Assembly: GCA_029582165.1 (NCBI GenBank)
Contig: CM055874.1
Coordinates: 46,995,769 to 47,059,768 of the forward strand
DNA from: Portulaca oleracea
Lineage: Eukaryota; Streptophyta; Magnoliopsida; Caryophyllales; Portulacaceae
Direction: 5' to 3'
Length of the DNA stretch: 64,000 nt
Position 1 is the first letter of the stretch; every line of letters starts with the position of its first letter. Shown here in pieces: positions 45,201-56,180 of this stretch. A program made the position numbers and the translations under genes. The notes beneath the pieces were generated by a model, which was not told the origin of the DNA, did not search any database, and saw only the letters and a program-made list of their open reading frames with translations.

Positions 45201-46942
45201 TATGTTGAGAAATGTTTTATGGTCAGAAGTTTTAAAATTTGACTGCACAATTTCCAAAGACGACAAATAATATGGAACGGAGGGAGTAGAATTTTAAGTA
45301 ATTTAAGTGAAAATTACGGATGGGACAACTTTTAGAGTAATTTAAGTGAAATTTAAGATGGCCAATAACCATCTCGATTCAAGACACTTATCATTTTCAT
45401 TTTTCTTTTTTGATATCTTACATTTTATTCTGTTTTCAGGAGGCTGTGACCAAACTATTCCAGAGGGGATTGCAGTATTGTGATCCCTTGAAGTTGCACT
45501 TTGAATTGTTTGGATTGTATGAGAGGGCAGAACAGCATACGTTGGCTGAGGAGCTTCTTGATAAAATGTGTAAAAAGTTCAAAAATTCAACCGAGGTATA
45601 TCATAGATGTCTCTTCTTTTTACTTCTTTAGCACGAGTACATTTTAATATCTAATTTTGCAAATTCTTCAGGTATGGCAAAGACGGATCCAGTGGCTTTT
45701 AAAGCAAAAGCCCGAGGAAGTTGATAATGTGATGAAACGTGCTCTTCTTTGCCTTCCTCAATATGAACACATAAAGTTCCTTTCACAAGTTGCGATTCTT
45801 GAATTCAAAAGTGGGGTTGCCGATAGGGGTCGCTCGATTTTTGAGAAAATGTTGCGAGAATACCCAAAGAGGATAGACCTTTGGAGTGTTTACCTCGATC
45901 AGGTAATATACAAATTCCCAATTTTATTCTTGTTCTGCTGGGTTGGGTAAGATAGGAAACTTGTTTTCAATGGGCCCCGCCACCCACGGGGTCAACTCGG
46001 TGGAGGAACTTTTATCTAGCCTTATCCTGGTCAGTTCAGGAGACTTTGTGATGATGATAATCAGATATGTCCGTGCTACATTTGGGATTTGTATCTGTAT
46101 TGAGTGTTTGACTATATGTACCCAATTTGGGTAGTATAGCTTTCAGTGCCCTTGTTATAGGTCTCTTCACAAAGGCTTTATTCGGTGTAAGGTGCTCTCA
46201 GAAACATCTATTATGTTTCAGTTCAGAGGTCATGCTAAGTTTCTTGCCCGGCTCCATGTTATCCACCTTCCTGGCAAAACTTACTTGAACCAGATGGCCC
46301 TCCTGATCCTGACCTAACCCTGTCCCGAAAATGCCAAAAATTAACAGACCCAAAATGACCTGAGTCCAAAATGGTTCGACTTGAGCCAAATTTATGTTTC
46401 ACCAAAGTTGATTTTTGCAAGCCAAGCTTATCTGATTAAAAATAAAGCGACCTGAAATCAACCTGACCTGAAATTGACCCAACCCAAACCTGAAACTTAT
46501 TCACCCAACCTGAGCCCAACTCGAATGACCCTATTGCAAGGTCTACGCCCCCCCCCCCCCAAAAAAAAAAAAAGAGGAGAAACTTGTCGGAATATGAAAA
46601 TGCATCTCCTATGTACTCTAAGAACGCGGGTTATCCATTTTTCACAGGAAATCCGGTTGGGTGATGTTGACATGATCCGGGCATTATTTGAGAGGGCAAC
46701 CAGTTTAACTCTTCCAGCAAAAAGGATGAAGGTCTTCTTCGTTTTCCACTCTCTACTTTCTGCAGGAGCTTACATTTTGTTCCTATGACTGTTTTTGCTC
46801 ATCAATATATCTTTCTTACCTGGTGTTGCAGTCTCTGTTCAAGAAATACCTGAGCTACGAGAAATCACAGGGCGACGAAGAGCGGATTGAACATGTAAAA
46901 AAGAAGGCCAAAGAATATGTTGAAGCTGCTGTAGCAGCCTGA
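33215..46942 (+). CDS. RRP5: RRP5 / PDCD11-like pre-rRNA processing factor, S1 and HAT repeats
   Basis: Twenty-one GT-AG exons: 33215-33365, 33463-33662, 34601-34741, 34929-35102, 36045-36144, 36746-36858, 36950-37072, 37163-37234, 37744-37836, 38414-38527, 38603-38725, 39531-39716, 40077-40151, 40310-40446, 41044-42632, 42785-44417, 44796-44892, 45440-45595, 45672-45902, 46648-46731, 46832-46942. They join in frame to 1900 aa, very close to Arabidopsis RRP5 as remembered. A basic N-terminus (NKKRKSHE) leads into about a dozen S1 RNA-binding repeats (clear ones near residues 1340-1412 and 1430-1502, the latter with [12 protein letters not shown] and [16 protein letters not shown]), then an acidic linker (about 1507-1590) and HAT/TPR-like helical repeats (about 1632-1890). 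RRP5 acts in the nucleolus in early 18S and 5.8S processing. ATG context AACAATGGCG is good; an in-frame ATG at 33173 would add 14 residues. Confidence 0.97.
38070..38280 (+). mobile_element. SINE in RRP5 intron 9
   Basis: Flanked by ACTTAAAAGAGGATAC (38054-38069) and ACTTAAAAGAAGATAC (38281-38296), a 16-bp duplication with one mismatch. The body contains GGAGCCAAGTTAGTTACCAC (box A-like), GGGCCATGCTTGTCATAGGC and the family tail GATAAGGGCCCATGG..CCTACTT with an A-rich end. Confidence 0.82.
45030..45286. mobile_element. Stowaway MITE in RRP5 intron 17
   Basis: Perfect 19-bp inverted ends, CTCCCTCCGTTCCATATTA at the left, flanked by TA on both sides (45028-45029, 45287-45288). 257 bp. Canonical plant Stowaway (Tc1/mariner-type MITE). 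Confidence 0.95.
46210..46555. mobile_element. Degraded hAT-like fragment in RRP5 intron 19
   Basis: Repeated ACCTGAAATTGACCC / AACCCAAACCTGAAAC / CCTGAGCCCAACTCG phrases, typical of the inner sequence of Ac-type hAT MITEs, ending next to a C10-A13 run (46551-46573). Ends and duplication not resolved. Confidence 0.4.
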
Positions 46943-47943
46943 TACAATTATATCTTATTGTTTTTCCCTACTTAAGTTTGTTATTCCTCCCTATACCGAG
47001 GAACAGGGGACCATGCTTGATAGTCTTGAAACTAACTTGCCTCGGCATCAATGACATCAAGCTCACCTCTTGATGATGGATTGCTATTGGCATCAATGCT
47101 GACCTTGCCGAAACCGAGTGAAGACATGTGCTTGATAAGTAAGGTTTGCCCCAAATTTGATGTCGGTTTTTGCAAATGGGGCATAAATTTTGTTAGTGAA
47201 AGCCCCATTTTTTTTTGGCTGTTGACCCGAGTGGCACTTGTGTTTGAGCCTAGTCGAGTAGTTGGTTAGAGCACTTAGTAGAAGAAATCCTGTAAGATGA
47301 AATTTTGTTCCCGATGTCTTTATATTGTTACAACACGAACAGATAAAACATTGAGATTTGAAATTGAAATTATTGTTTTCTGCTTTGGCTGGCGTCGCTT
47401 CTTTGGTATTTCCTGATAATTCGTGCACATCCAACGTGAACTTTGGTAGGAACTATTTTTATTACCTGTACTCTTTCCATTATTCTTTGCATCAACGTTC
47501 GAATCCAGCTATTTCGGTGATCAAGGGCAAACTCTGTGTAACTCTTAAGTGTAATATATATGCCCTCAAGCTTTCAGAAATGTTCAAAAATGGCCATGTC
47601 TTTTCCCTCGAATATGTCCCTAAGCCTATATTATAATATTATAGGTCAAATTAATATGCCCTCAAGATTGTAGATATAAGCAAGCTTGTAGATATAAGCT
47701 CTCCATTTCTCTCCGTCGGTATTTGATCCCTTCTTTTCTTTAATTCTCATCCTTCACAAACATAACGAGCTTTCTTTCTTTCTTTCTTTCTTGTTTTTTT
47801 TTTTTTTTTGGGTGAAGGATGACAGTGGTGGTAGAACAAGAGTTTAAGAATTAGGGCATGTTTGTCAAGGATGAGAATGAGAGTCAAGACATGGCTCAAA
47901 ATGCCCAAGGAGAGAAATGGATGGACCGATGGATTGATTTTTG

Positions 47944-47982
<39 letters not shown>

Positions 47983-48454
47983 CTCGTGAGCAAGTTTTAC
48001 TGATTTACCTGTTGTACCTAGTTTATTGCAAAGCGAAGGGCATATTTGATCAATAATATAAGCTTTAGAGGCATATTTGAAGGGAAAAAACATGAGCAAT
48101 TTTGCGTATTTTTGAAAGCTTAAAGGCGTATTACACCAAGAGTTTGATAAAGGGCCCACAATTTGTATGATGAAAATTGTAGGTGCCTTCTGGGATTCTA
48201 GCTTGTGGGCTTGTTTTCCACATAACATCGTTGATGAGATGTGGGCTTTTTTTACAAGGGTAAGTTCACTATCATTTAAATTGGGTCTATATTTCAGAGT
48301 TACACCAATTGGATTTGTTAATTCAAAGAAGGCATTGGATAACAATAAAGAATAAATGCTTTATTACAACAGGAAAATAAACATATAGTAAATATCCCTT
48401 TTTTGTTTCTAACTTTATAAATTGCCACTAATATGTGTGTCCATATATCTTTGC
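46943..48454. other. Convergent intergenic space between RRP5 and the D14-like gene
   Basis: Includes both 3' UTRs. Contains a (TTTC)n tract near 47768-47793 and a T run of about 33 bases at 47949-47981, but no gene. A minus-strand AATAAA (plus-strand TTTATT at 48360-48365) lies about 90 bases past the D14-like stop and could be its poly(A) signal. Confidence 0.5.
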
Positions 48455-49942
48455 TTAATCTTTGATCTCCAAGACTAGCTTAAGCACATTGAGAAGCATA
48501 GTATGAGCAGTCAGCTGAGGAAAATGCCCTTGAGTTTTCAATATATGCACCTTCACATCCTTATTATTATCACCACCCATTATTTCTTTCTGCATGTATT
48601 GGGCCACATTTTCCGGCACAACGTAGTCGGTTTCTGATTGGATTATGGCGGTTGGCACCGGGACCCGCCGCAGGATCCGCCGCCAGTCGCTCAGTAAGAC
48701 GGCTCCGGCGGCTGAGACGGCGGTTTTCCGGTCCATTTTTCCCAAACTTTGCTCGAATTCGGAGATGGCATTGGTGTCTTTCATTCCTACTGCCTTTGGA
48801 GCAAAGGCTTGGACCCAAGCTGTGTAGTTTTGGTTGATTTCTTGGAGGATTGTGTTGATTTCTGATCTCTCAAACCCTCCTTTGTATCCTTTATCATTGA
48901 GGTACCTAAATTACCATCATGCATGCATGCAAAAATAATTAAGTAAATTTTGTAACACTTTGATCTTGAAATAAAAGAAGGGAGTGTTTGGTGGAATTTC
49001 GGGAAAAATTTCCCCAGAAATTCCTTGTCCGCTATCCTCCCGAAAATTGTTTGAGTGTAAAATAGTATATTCTATATTTTTTGGATCATCACCAGATGTA
49101 TAACTTAAATATCATGGATTTTAAGCGCGTTTGCTTCGAAATTTAGCATAACACTTCCTCACAAGTTTTAGTGAATTTATAAACTTTCTCCCAAATTGTT
49201 TTGATCTTTTTTCTAATTTTAATGATTTTTCCCTTTTTATATTTTAAAATAAATCATAATAATTGTTCGGATTCTAAAAAAAAATACAAAAGATTCTTTT
49301 AGTAGAAATACTTCATAACCTTTCTAGGGATAGGAATGGGAAAAATTTAAAAAATCTGAAAGTTCAAAAAACCCAAAGTCAAAATATGGAGGTAGATTTG
49401 ATACCAAAAAAATATAATTTTTTTTTTGGCTCTACCGGCTTACAAAAACAATGTATGGATGATTATTGTCCAATTGCCAAAAATTGAGATTATTAGAATC
49501 CAATTTTCCTTCAAGTAATATACATTCAATGTATAATGTGTGAGTGTGTATATTACCTTGGGGAGCCACCCAACAAAATGAGTTGGTGAAACAGTTGAGG
49601 CTTCTTCACAGCAGCAATGCAGCCTATCATAGCAGACATTGAATGACCCAAATACACAGCCTTGTTCACATCAAGTTCATCAAGAAAACCCAACAAGTCA
49701 TTTGCATACCCATTGTAATTGGAGTACTTGTTTGGATCATACAATCCGGGTCGGACCCCCGGAACAAAAGCTAGGTCAAAAACCACCACCTTGAAGTAGC
49801 AAGCAAGAAAGGGGATAACATAATGCCAAACACTTTGGTTTGACCCAAACCCATGACCTAAAACTAGGGTTTGGTTGCTACTGATCATGTTACCATATAT
49901 GTGACCATTTAGGGCTTCAAAAATACTTCCACCATGCTCCAT
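48455..49942 (-). CDS. Alpha/beta hydrolase of the D14/KAI2/DLK family
   Basis: Two exons on the minus strand, 49942-49557 and 48905-48455, joined in frame through an AG|G Arg codon; 278 aa (the family is usually 265-275). The catalytic triad is intact: Ser101 in GHSMSAMIG, Asp222 in QSETDYVVP, His256 in GHFPQL. The oxyanion region LGHGFGSNQSVW (28-39) and the motif after the nucleophile, GGSPRYLND, fit the strigolactone/karrikin receptor family. Compared with Arabidopsis D14 (triad S97, D218, H247 as remembered), about five extra residues lie between Asp and His (GGDNNKDVKV). The divergence suggests a DLK2/DLK3-type member rather than D14 or KAI2 itself; subgroup uncertain. A single intron is typical of this family. 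Convergent with RRP5. Substrate not predictable. Confidence 0.92.
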
Positions 49943-50036
49943 AGGTTTCGTTTTGTAGCTTGTTAATCTAATTTTGATAAACTATTTGGTGGGTTATTAT
50001 TGGATTAATGGAAGGAAAATGGGAATGGTTTAGGGC

Positions 50037-50043
50037 TTATATA
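50037..50043 (-). promoter_or_regulatory. TATA box of the D14-like gene
   Basis: TATATAA on the minus strand (plus-strand TTATATA), about 95 bases upstream of the ATG, in the context CCTATATAAGCC. It predicts transcription starting about 60-70 bases before the ATG. Position and context are good; not proven. Confidence 0.65.
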
Positions 50044-51275
50044 GGATGAGGGAGATGGTAGTTTGGTGATTGAGTAGGGCAAATGTTTTAACTTAAGATA
50101 TGGGGATATTGTTTCCATACCCCTTTAGCTTTATATAGATTTAGTTTTGTCCTATATCTATATGTTTTTTTTTCTAATTTTTTTAAAAAGAAACAATATG
50201 AACATTGTTTAATACATGCACATATCCAATAAATTCAAGCCTTTGGGTAGCAAACTAACTACCATGAATAAATTGCTTGAAGTTTTAATTCTTTGGATAA
50301 CTCATCGTTATTTTTTAGGACTTTCTTTTACTTTATAATTTAATGGTGATGGCGATGGTTTAATTCATAATATTGGTGGTTGAAATTTGGAAAATTTTCA
50401 ATGTTCATAGGTCTATCTGGAACATAACTTAAAATTATTATAGTTACAATATGAACTTGTTTAAAGTCAAATACAATGAAGTGATCTTGACATCAATATT
50501 ACTAAATAATTATGAATATATACATATATGTTTGTGTACGTGTATATATATATTAAAATTCAATTTAGATGAAAACATATTCAAAACTATATTTAGACGG
50601 GTTAACTTTATTATACCTCTATCTAGATGAAATAAATTGATAAAAATATATTGAAAATAACTTTGTTATGAACTTTAATTAAATAGTGATTGGATTGAAG
50701 ATAATAACATCTTTTTAATATGGACATATCTTGTTGTGAACCAACCATTTTATTGTTGAATGCAGAATGATGTTATGCATATGTTAGCATGGATACTAAT
50801 AAGTCAACATGCATAAACTAGAAAATCAAAGTTTGTGGATTATCTGTCATTTACTAATTAGTCAAATTTATCCACTGATATTGATGCACAGGCCAAAAAA
50901 GAGATCATTTGTCCTTTACTTGATAATTATATACCAAGATTATATGCAACTGCCCTTGTACTTGATGTTGATTGGTGCATGGAAAAAAATGAGATGGTTG
51001 GTCCAAGTGTGTTCTTTCATTGCTTTTATGCGTTTCATATATGTCCAATTTTTTAAATTTTTTTTGGTGTGTTTGGAAAATGCTAAGAAGTATAAGCCTT
51101 GGCCTCTGATCATGCAATTTGAATAATTAATCGTTTTTTTTTCTTTTCATAGAAGTAATAGGATTTTGGTCAATATATATTACATGCATTCGGAGCATGT
51201 CCTCCAAATATTTATGAATAGACAATCATAATAATCAGAATGAGCAATGATCTTATAATCACAATAAACAACCTA

Positions 51276-51327
<52 letters not shown>

Positions 51328-51452
51328 AATTGTAGAATTTGGAGCATATGTTCTGGGTGCGCGCACCTAATAAGTGACTCTGGTAGTATAGATGCAGATT
51401 TAGAAATTAAACTGTTAGAGAAAAAGAATATTAGATAAATTTAAACTTTTTT
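50044..51452. other. Intergenic, upstream of the D14-like gene
   Basis: AT-rich. Contains a (TA)n microsatellite at about 51276-51325. The 105-codon plus-strand frame near 50809 has no recognisable motif. Confidence 0.45.
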
Positions 51453-51979
51453 AAGGGTTTTTTGCTGGGAAAAATCTGTACTGAGGGCCTTGTGATCGAG
51501 AAAAATTCAAAGTGACTTTTTGGCTGATGACAGTCTATACTTATTCACTATTTTCTCGTAACATCCCAGATTGAAATTCCGGCACCGGAATGTTGATGTG
51601 GCAACCGGAGCACATGGCTTTTTAATAAAAGCATGCCAGATCATATTTTTTAAAAATTCTATATTATCTTTTAGCAAGCATGCTGTCAGTAAAACCATGC
51701 CACGTGCCTTTTGGTATGGTTTGTTTTGGGGTTATTTTGACAGCATGCTTGCTAAAAGATAATATAGAATTTTAAAAAAATATAACTTGACATGTTTTTA
51801 CTAAAAAGGCACGTGCTCCGGTTGCCACATCAACATTCCGGTGCCGAAATTTCAATCTGGGATGCTACGAGAAAATAGTAAATAAATATAGATTGCCATC
51901 AGCCAAAAAGTTACTTTGGATTTTTCTCGATCACAAGGCCCTCAGTATGGATTTTTTCCCAGCCAAAAAAATTTTAGGG
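51453..51979. mobile_element. Large near-perfect foldback element
   Basis: Arms of about 235 bp: ACTGAGGGCCTTGTGATCGAG (51480-51500) pairs with CTCGATCACAAGGCCCTCAGT (51927-51947), and AGCAAGCATGCTGTCA (51674-51689) pairs with TGACAGCATGCTTGCT (51738-51753). The loop is about 48 bp (51690-51737). The outermost bases AAGGGTTTTTTGCTGGG pair with CCCAGCCAAAAAAATTTT..GGG. No protein. Could be a foldback transposon and a natural source of hairpin RNA. Confidence 0.88.
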
Positions 51980-54900
51980 CATTCAAATTTTGTGAACCCT
52001 TTGAGTAATCAGAAAAGTTTAAGCAAAATGTTAGTGTTGATGTTATGTAAAAAAGTTTCAAAGGTTTATTGAAAATGCAACTATAGTTACCATTACTTTT
52101 TAAGAAAGTCAAAGTATTCATGTAAGCGTACTATATATATATACTCCATCCATTCGATGTTACTTGTCACTTAATTGACCGTTACCGATGTCACTCTTAT
52201 TAATAATTTTTTTATATAATATTTTATTAACAATTGCAATATTGTATTTTTAGAATAGTATTTTTCATTATAAATATAAAAGTAATAAAATTAATTTTTT
52301 TTTAAGCAAGACATTGTATAAATTGAGAAATTTATTGTCCAAAATTTTAAAGTTTGACGACATAATTTTTAAAAGCGACAAATAATATGGAAGGGTGGGA
52401 AAAAATAGATTTATGGCTCTGCAAAAATTGACCAATTTTCATGAAAAAGGTAATTCAAATCTAATTAATTAGAGAGAAATGTTAGACCAAGTGAACACAT
52501 TAGTTGGCACACATCACTAATTTCAAACACATGCAATGTCAAAGTCATATAAACTTACATTTGAAAAAAAATATATAATTGGTCATTAATTATGTTTTGG
52601 ATTATGTAGGATACTACCATTATTCATTTTTTTGTTTTTCTAATTAAAAACCCAGCTAATATGTCCATGGTACTTGAAAGAAAAATCCATATCTAAAGCT
52701 ATTGGATCTCCAAATCTATAGATGAAGCACATAATATGAATGTTATGCAAAAAGTGGTTAAAAATAAACATCTTGTTTTAAATAATAGTAAGCATTTCAT
52801 ATTTTGCACTCATTTTGGTCAAAATGTGAGGGAAGGGATTAGGGTAAGGAGTCTTAGGGTAGTTAGTTGGGCAAAGTTATGGGGTCCTCCAAATTCATCC
52901 ATCATAAAAAGGTTTCCAACAAATTTGCCATCCCTGCCTTCAATATGCACCACCTTTTTGGATTCAATTCATCACAAGTTGTTTCTTGTACTCCATTTAA
53001 TTTCTTATTTCTTTTATTAAAAAGTTATTTTTGATAGGTTTTACTGAAAAAGATTTTGTCCATAATTTGGATAGTTGATTCTTTGTTTTTTCAACTCAGT
53101 TTATAATGGGGTAAAATAAAATGTTTGTTTGAACCTCGTGTGTGTATAAATATTAGTCAATTCGATCCAATTTCTCTAAATTATAAAATTTATAGGTAAG
53201 ATTGTTATATTTGGCCCTCCATATCCTGTCTACATAGGATTTCAAGTATTGATTTTGGTTTTATAGATTTTGATCTGGAATCGATTAGGCAAGCAAGATT
53301 AATTACCCAATGATCAAATAATCTACCTAGTGTTTAAGAAAACTCAAGATTAGAACTCATAAACATTCACCATTTTAGGGTTTTAAGGCAAGAACAACAA
53401 GAACAACAACAAATGAATGACAAGATATGAACAAGTTAAGGATAAGAATCTCACCACTTTAAACTAGAATCTTCCATGAATGCTTGAAGGAGAACCACCA
53501 ACACCTAACGACAGATTCATGACTCCACCTTTTCTCGATTTTTTTTTGTTTCTCTTTCGTCCAATCTTCTTAGCTCGGTTTTCCACCCGGACCCTTGTGT
53601 AATAACAAAATTGCCCTTTGCTTGACCTTGATCCCAACTCGACTTCTCCTTTGCCTCCTTGAGTGATTTCTCGGGCGTTGGACTTGAACAATTAGCCGGT
53701 TCTTCACTTGTTTTTCTTCATCTTTGGGACTCATAAAACTCGAGGTATTGTAATTTCTCAAGGTAGGTCGAAATAAGTGCCGTGCTACAAGTATCCTTGA
53801 TCCTCATGAACCATGTTTTATTTTAAAAAATATGTGCTACTATATCATTACTTGTATAGTTTTATATTAGAAATTCAGAAAAGGGAAATCAATTCATTTA
53901 AAATGCAAAAAAGAATGACATTTCACAAATCTTACTGCTCCCTCTCTCCCATATTATTTGTTGTTAAGGTTACAGAAAGATATCAATCTAACTTTTTAAA
54001 TAAGCCATTTTGACAAATTTACTTTTGCTAGCTTTTAATGGGTCATGAGGAGAGGCACCAAAACAGGTAAATGAATTGAGCAAGTGTTAATTATTTAGGA
54101 ATATATTAATATTCATAGTAAAAAAACCATGGCCACCCTTTCTCACTTTATCTCTCAATAAAAAAACTCTAGCCACCTTTTTCAATTCTTGTTAGGGGTT
54201 GCTATCAGTCATAATTGCTGGTGGTAAACCCTAATTTTCTTAGTTTTAAAAGTCTTTGATTATTGGTTAGTTCGATAGTAGAAGTATTGATTTTTATTTC
54301 AATAAAATTTCTCTCAATTGCGTGAGAGTTTCGTGGTAATCCTTCTTTTAAGAATCATTTGTCACATCAGATAAATTTCTACAGCTTTAAAAAGTTATAC
54401 TATGACTCGTCACAGTTGAGGAAAGACTTCAAGATATCGAAGAACGCGGTTAGTAACCTGAAGAATAACATAGGTTTAGAGCAAGTTGACCACCAGATTA
54501 TCATTAACTTTTTAGTGCAAGAATTTATGTTGATGTTATCGATTTATTCTTGTTAGATTATTTTCGTATGACTTTTATGAATATTTCTTCTTTTATCAAA
54601 AAAAAAATAGGATTATAAAGTGGCAAATATTATGAAATTAAAAAATTAGTTAAAATGACAAATATACAAAGCAACAAGTGAAGAAGTTAATTCTCCATTA
54701 CCATAATCTACTTCGTTGAATTTTACGCTTGTTAGAATGCTCCAACATTTAGATCATCAACAATAGCATGTAAAAATAGTGGGAGTGGAGTGGATCCCAA
54801 GCATTAGCAATAGAGTAGAAAGATAGTGGAAAAATAAGGAGAGTATCCCAAATAAGAGTGGAACAACAATGGATGTAACATCCTCTCTCCTCTTTTTTCT

Positions 54901-55800
54901 CTCTTTGTCTCTCCTCTTTCTGTCTCTTCTCCCTTCTGTTCCTATCTCTCTCCTCCCTTTTCTCTCCCAAGTCACAGCTCATATTTCTCGCTTGCCGTGG
55001 AAACAAGGTTGTGACATTTTCTTCTCTTTCCAGTCTAGCCACTCACAATATGACAACTCAGCTCTTAACTCTCTCTTCCTATGCTGCTGGGAGTGCTAGA
55101 ACGTGGGAGAGTGATAGTGAAATTTTTCTTCCACATACATTAACCCAACCAATCAAAAATTGACACATGATCTCCTCCCTCTCCCATGACATGCTACTGC
55201 CATTGCTATAACATTCCCACCCTTACAAATTGAAAGTCTCCCACACCAAAGTGGATGAATAGTGGAAGAAAATTTTCAAATTATTCTTTTTCCTCCTTCC
55301 CTTGCCTTTCTCCCCCCTCCTTCTTCCTCGTGTCACAAGTCCATTTCCACGGTTTGCGTGGTTCCACGGCTGTGACACTTCCTCCCACATCTTTCCATTT
55401 TGTCGTTGAAACCTTACTCCCACGCTACGTCACAATTTTATGCTTGATGGAGACATTGAAATGACTGTTATTTTTGCTTGAAGGTTGTGTAAGTTTGTCT
55501 TTCCCGATCTTTTTTAGTGGGAATAACGTGCTTTCCAATTATTTGTTAAAAATAACGTGAGAATAAACATAGCAAACTTAAACCAGAGAGTTAGACATAT
55601 TTAGGAATAACTATCAGTAAGCTTTAATAGGTTGGAGGCAAAAGAAAGTACCAAATTATCTATGACAATGTTTATCCGTCGGCTCCACTAAATTTTCTCA
55701 GTGTTCTGAAAAAATGAAAGAACACTGAGAGATATGTCTGGCCACTACCATCCATCACATTGAACATGGAAAATTTACCAAAAGAACACTTGAAGTGCAA
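51980..55800. other. Intergenic, repeats only
   Basis: A degraded Stowaway-like copy lies at about 52143-52400 (ACTCCATCCATTCGATGTTACTTGTCA to GACAAATAATATGGAAGGGTGGGA). A SINE-tail-like fragment lies near 53150-53290 (TTTATAGGTAAGATTG..ATATTTGGCCCTCCAT), related to the insert at 59098-59344. A CT-rich MITE-like region with weak inverted ends lies at about 54740-55230. A perfect 11-bp hairpin, CTCAGTGTTCT / AGAACACTGAG, is at 55697-55729. No gene seen. Confidence 0.45.
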
Positions 55801-55811
55801 AAACATCACAT

Positions 55812-55817
55812 TTTATT
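55812..55817 (-). promoter_or_regulatory. Possible poly(A) signal of the CPSF-A-like gene
   Basis: AATAAA on the minus strand, about 364 bases past the stop codon. Plausible for a plant 3' UTR but only one of several possible signals. Confidence 0.35.
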
Positions 55818-56180
55818 CATGAGATAACAGAAAAAGCTTATTCATATATTCTCAAAATCATATTCCATACATCAACCAACCACCTAGCATGCTACCTCTT
55901 AGATAAATCACAAGTTTCCGTATACTCGCTTCTTGACTTGGGGGTCTCAAACTCCATCTCCCTCTCGAAACTGATCCTTGTAAACATCCTTCCCCCAGGT
56001 GCCTCGGACCCTGGCCGGGAAACACCGCCTGAGATCTCCCATCTGAGGTTCCATCGATGATACATACGTAATGAGAAAATCTGTACAGCATCATACATAC
56101 ATACATATACATACATAGTCTTCTGGGGGAACACAAGTGATCCAGTTTCGAGCAACATCTAATATCGACAAAAAGGGAGG

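Noticed and set aside
50809..51126. 105-codon plus-strand frame
   Set aside because: Hydrophobic AT-rich sequence with no motif, no splice context and no neighbour support.
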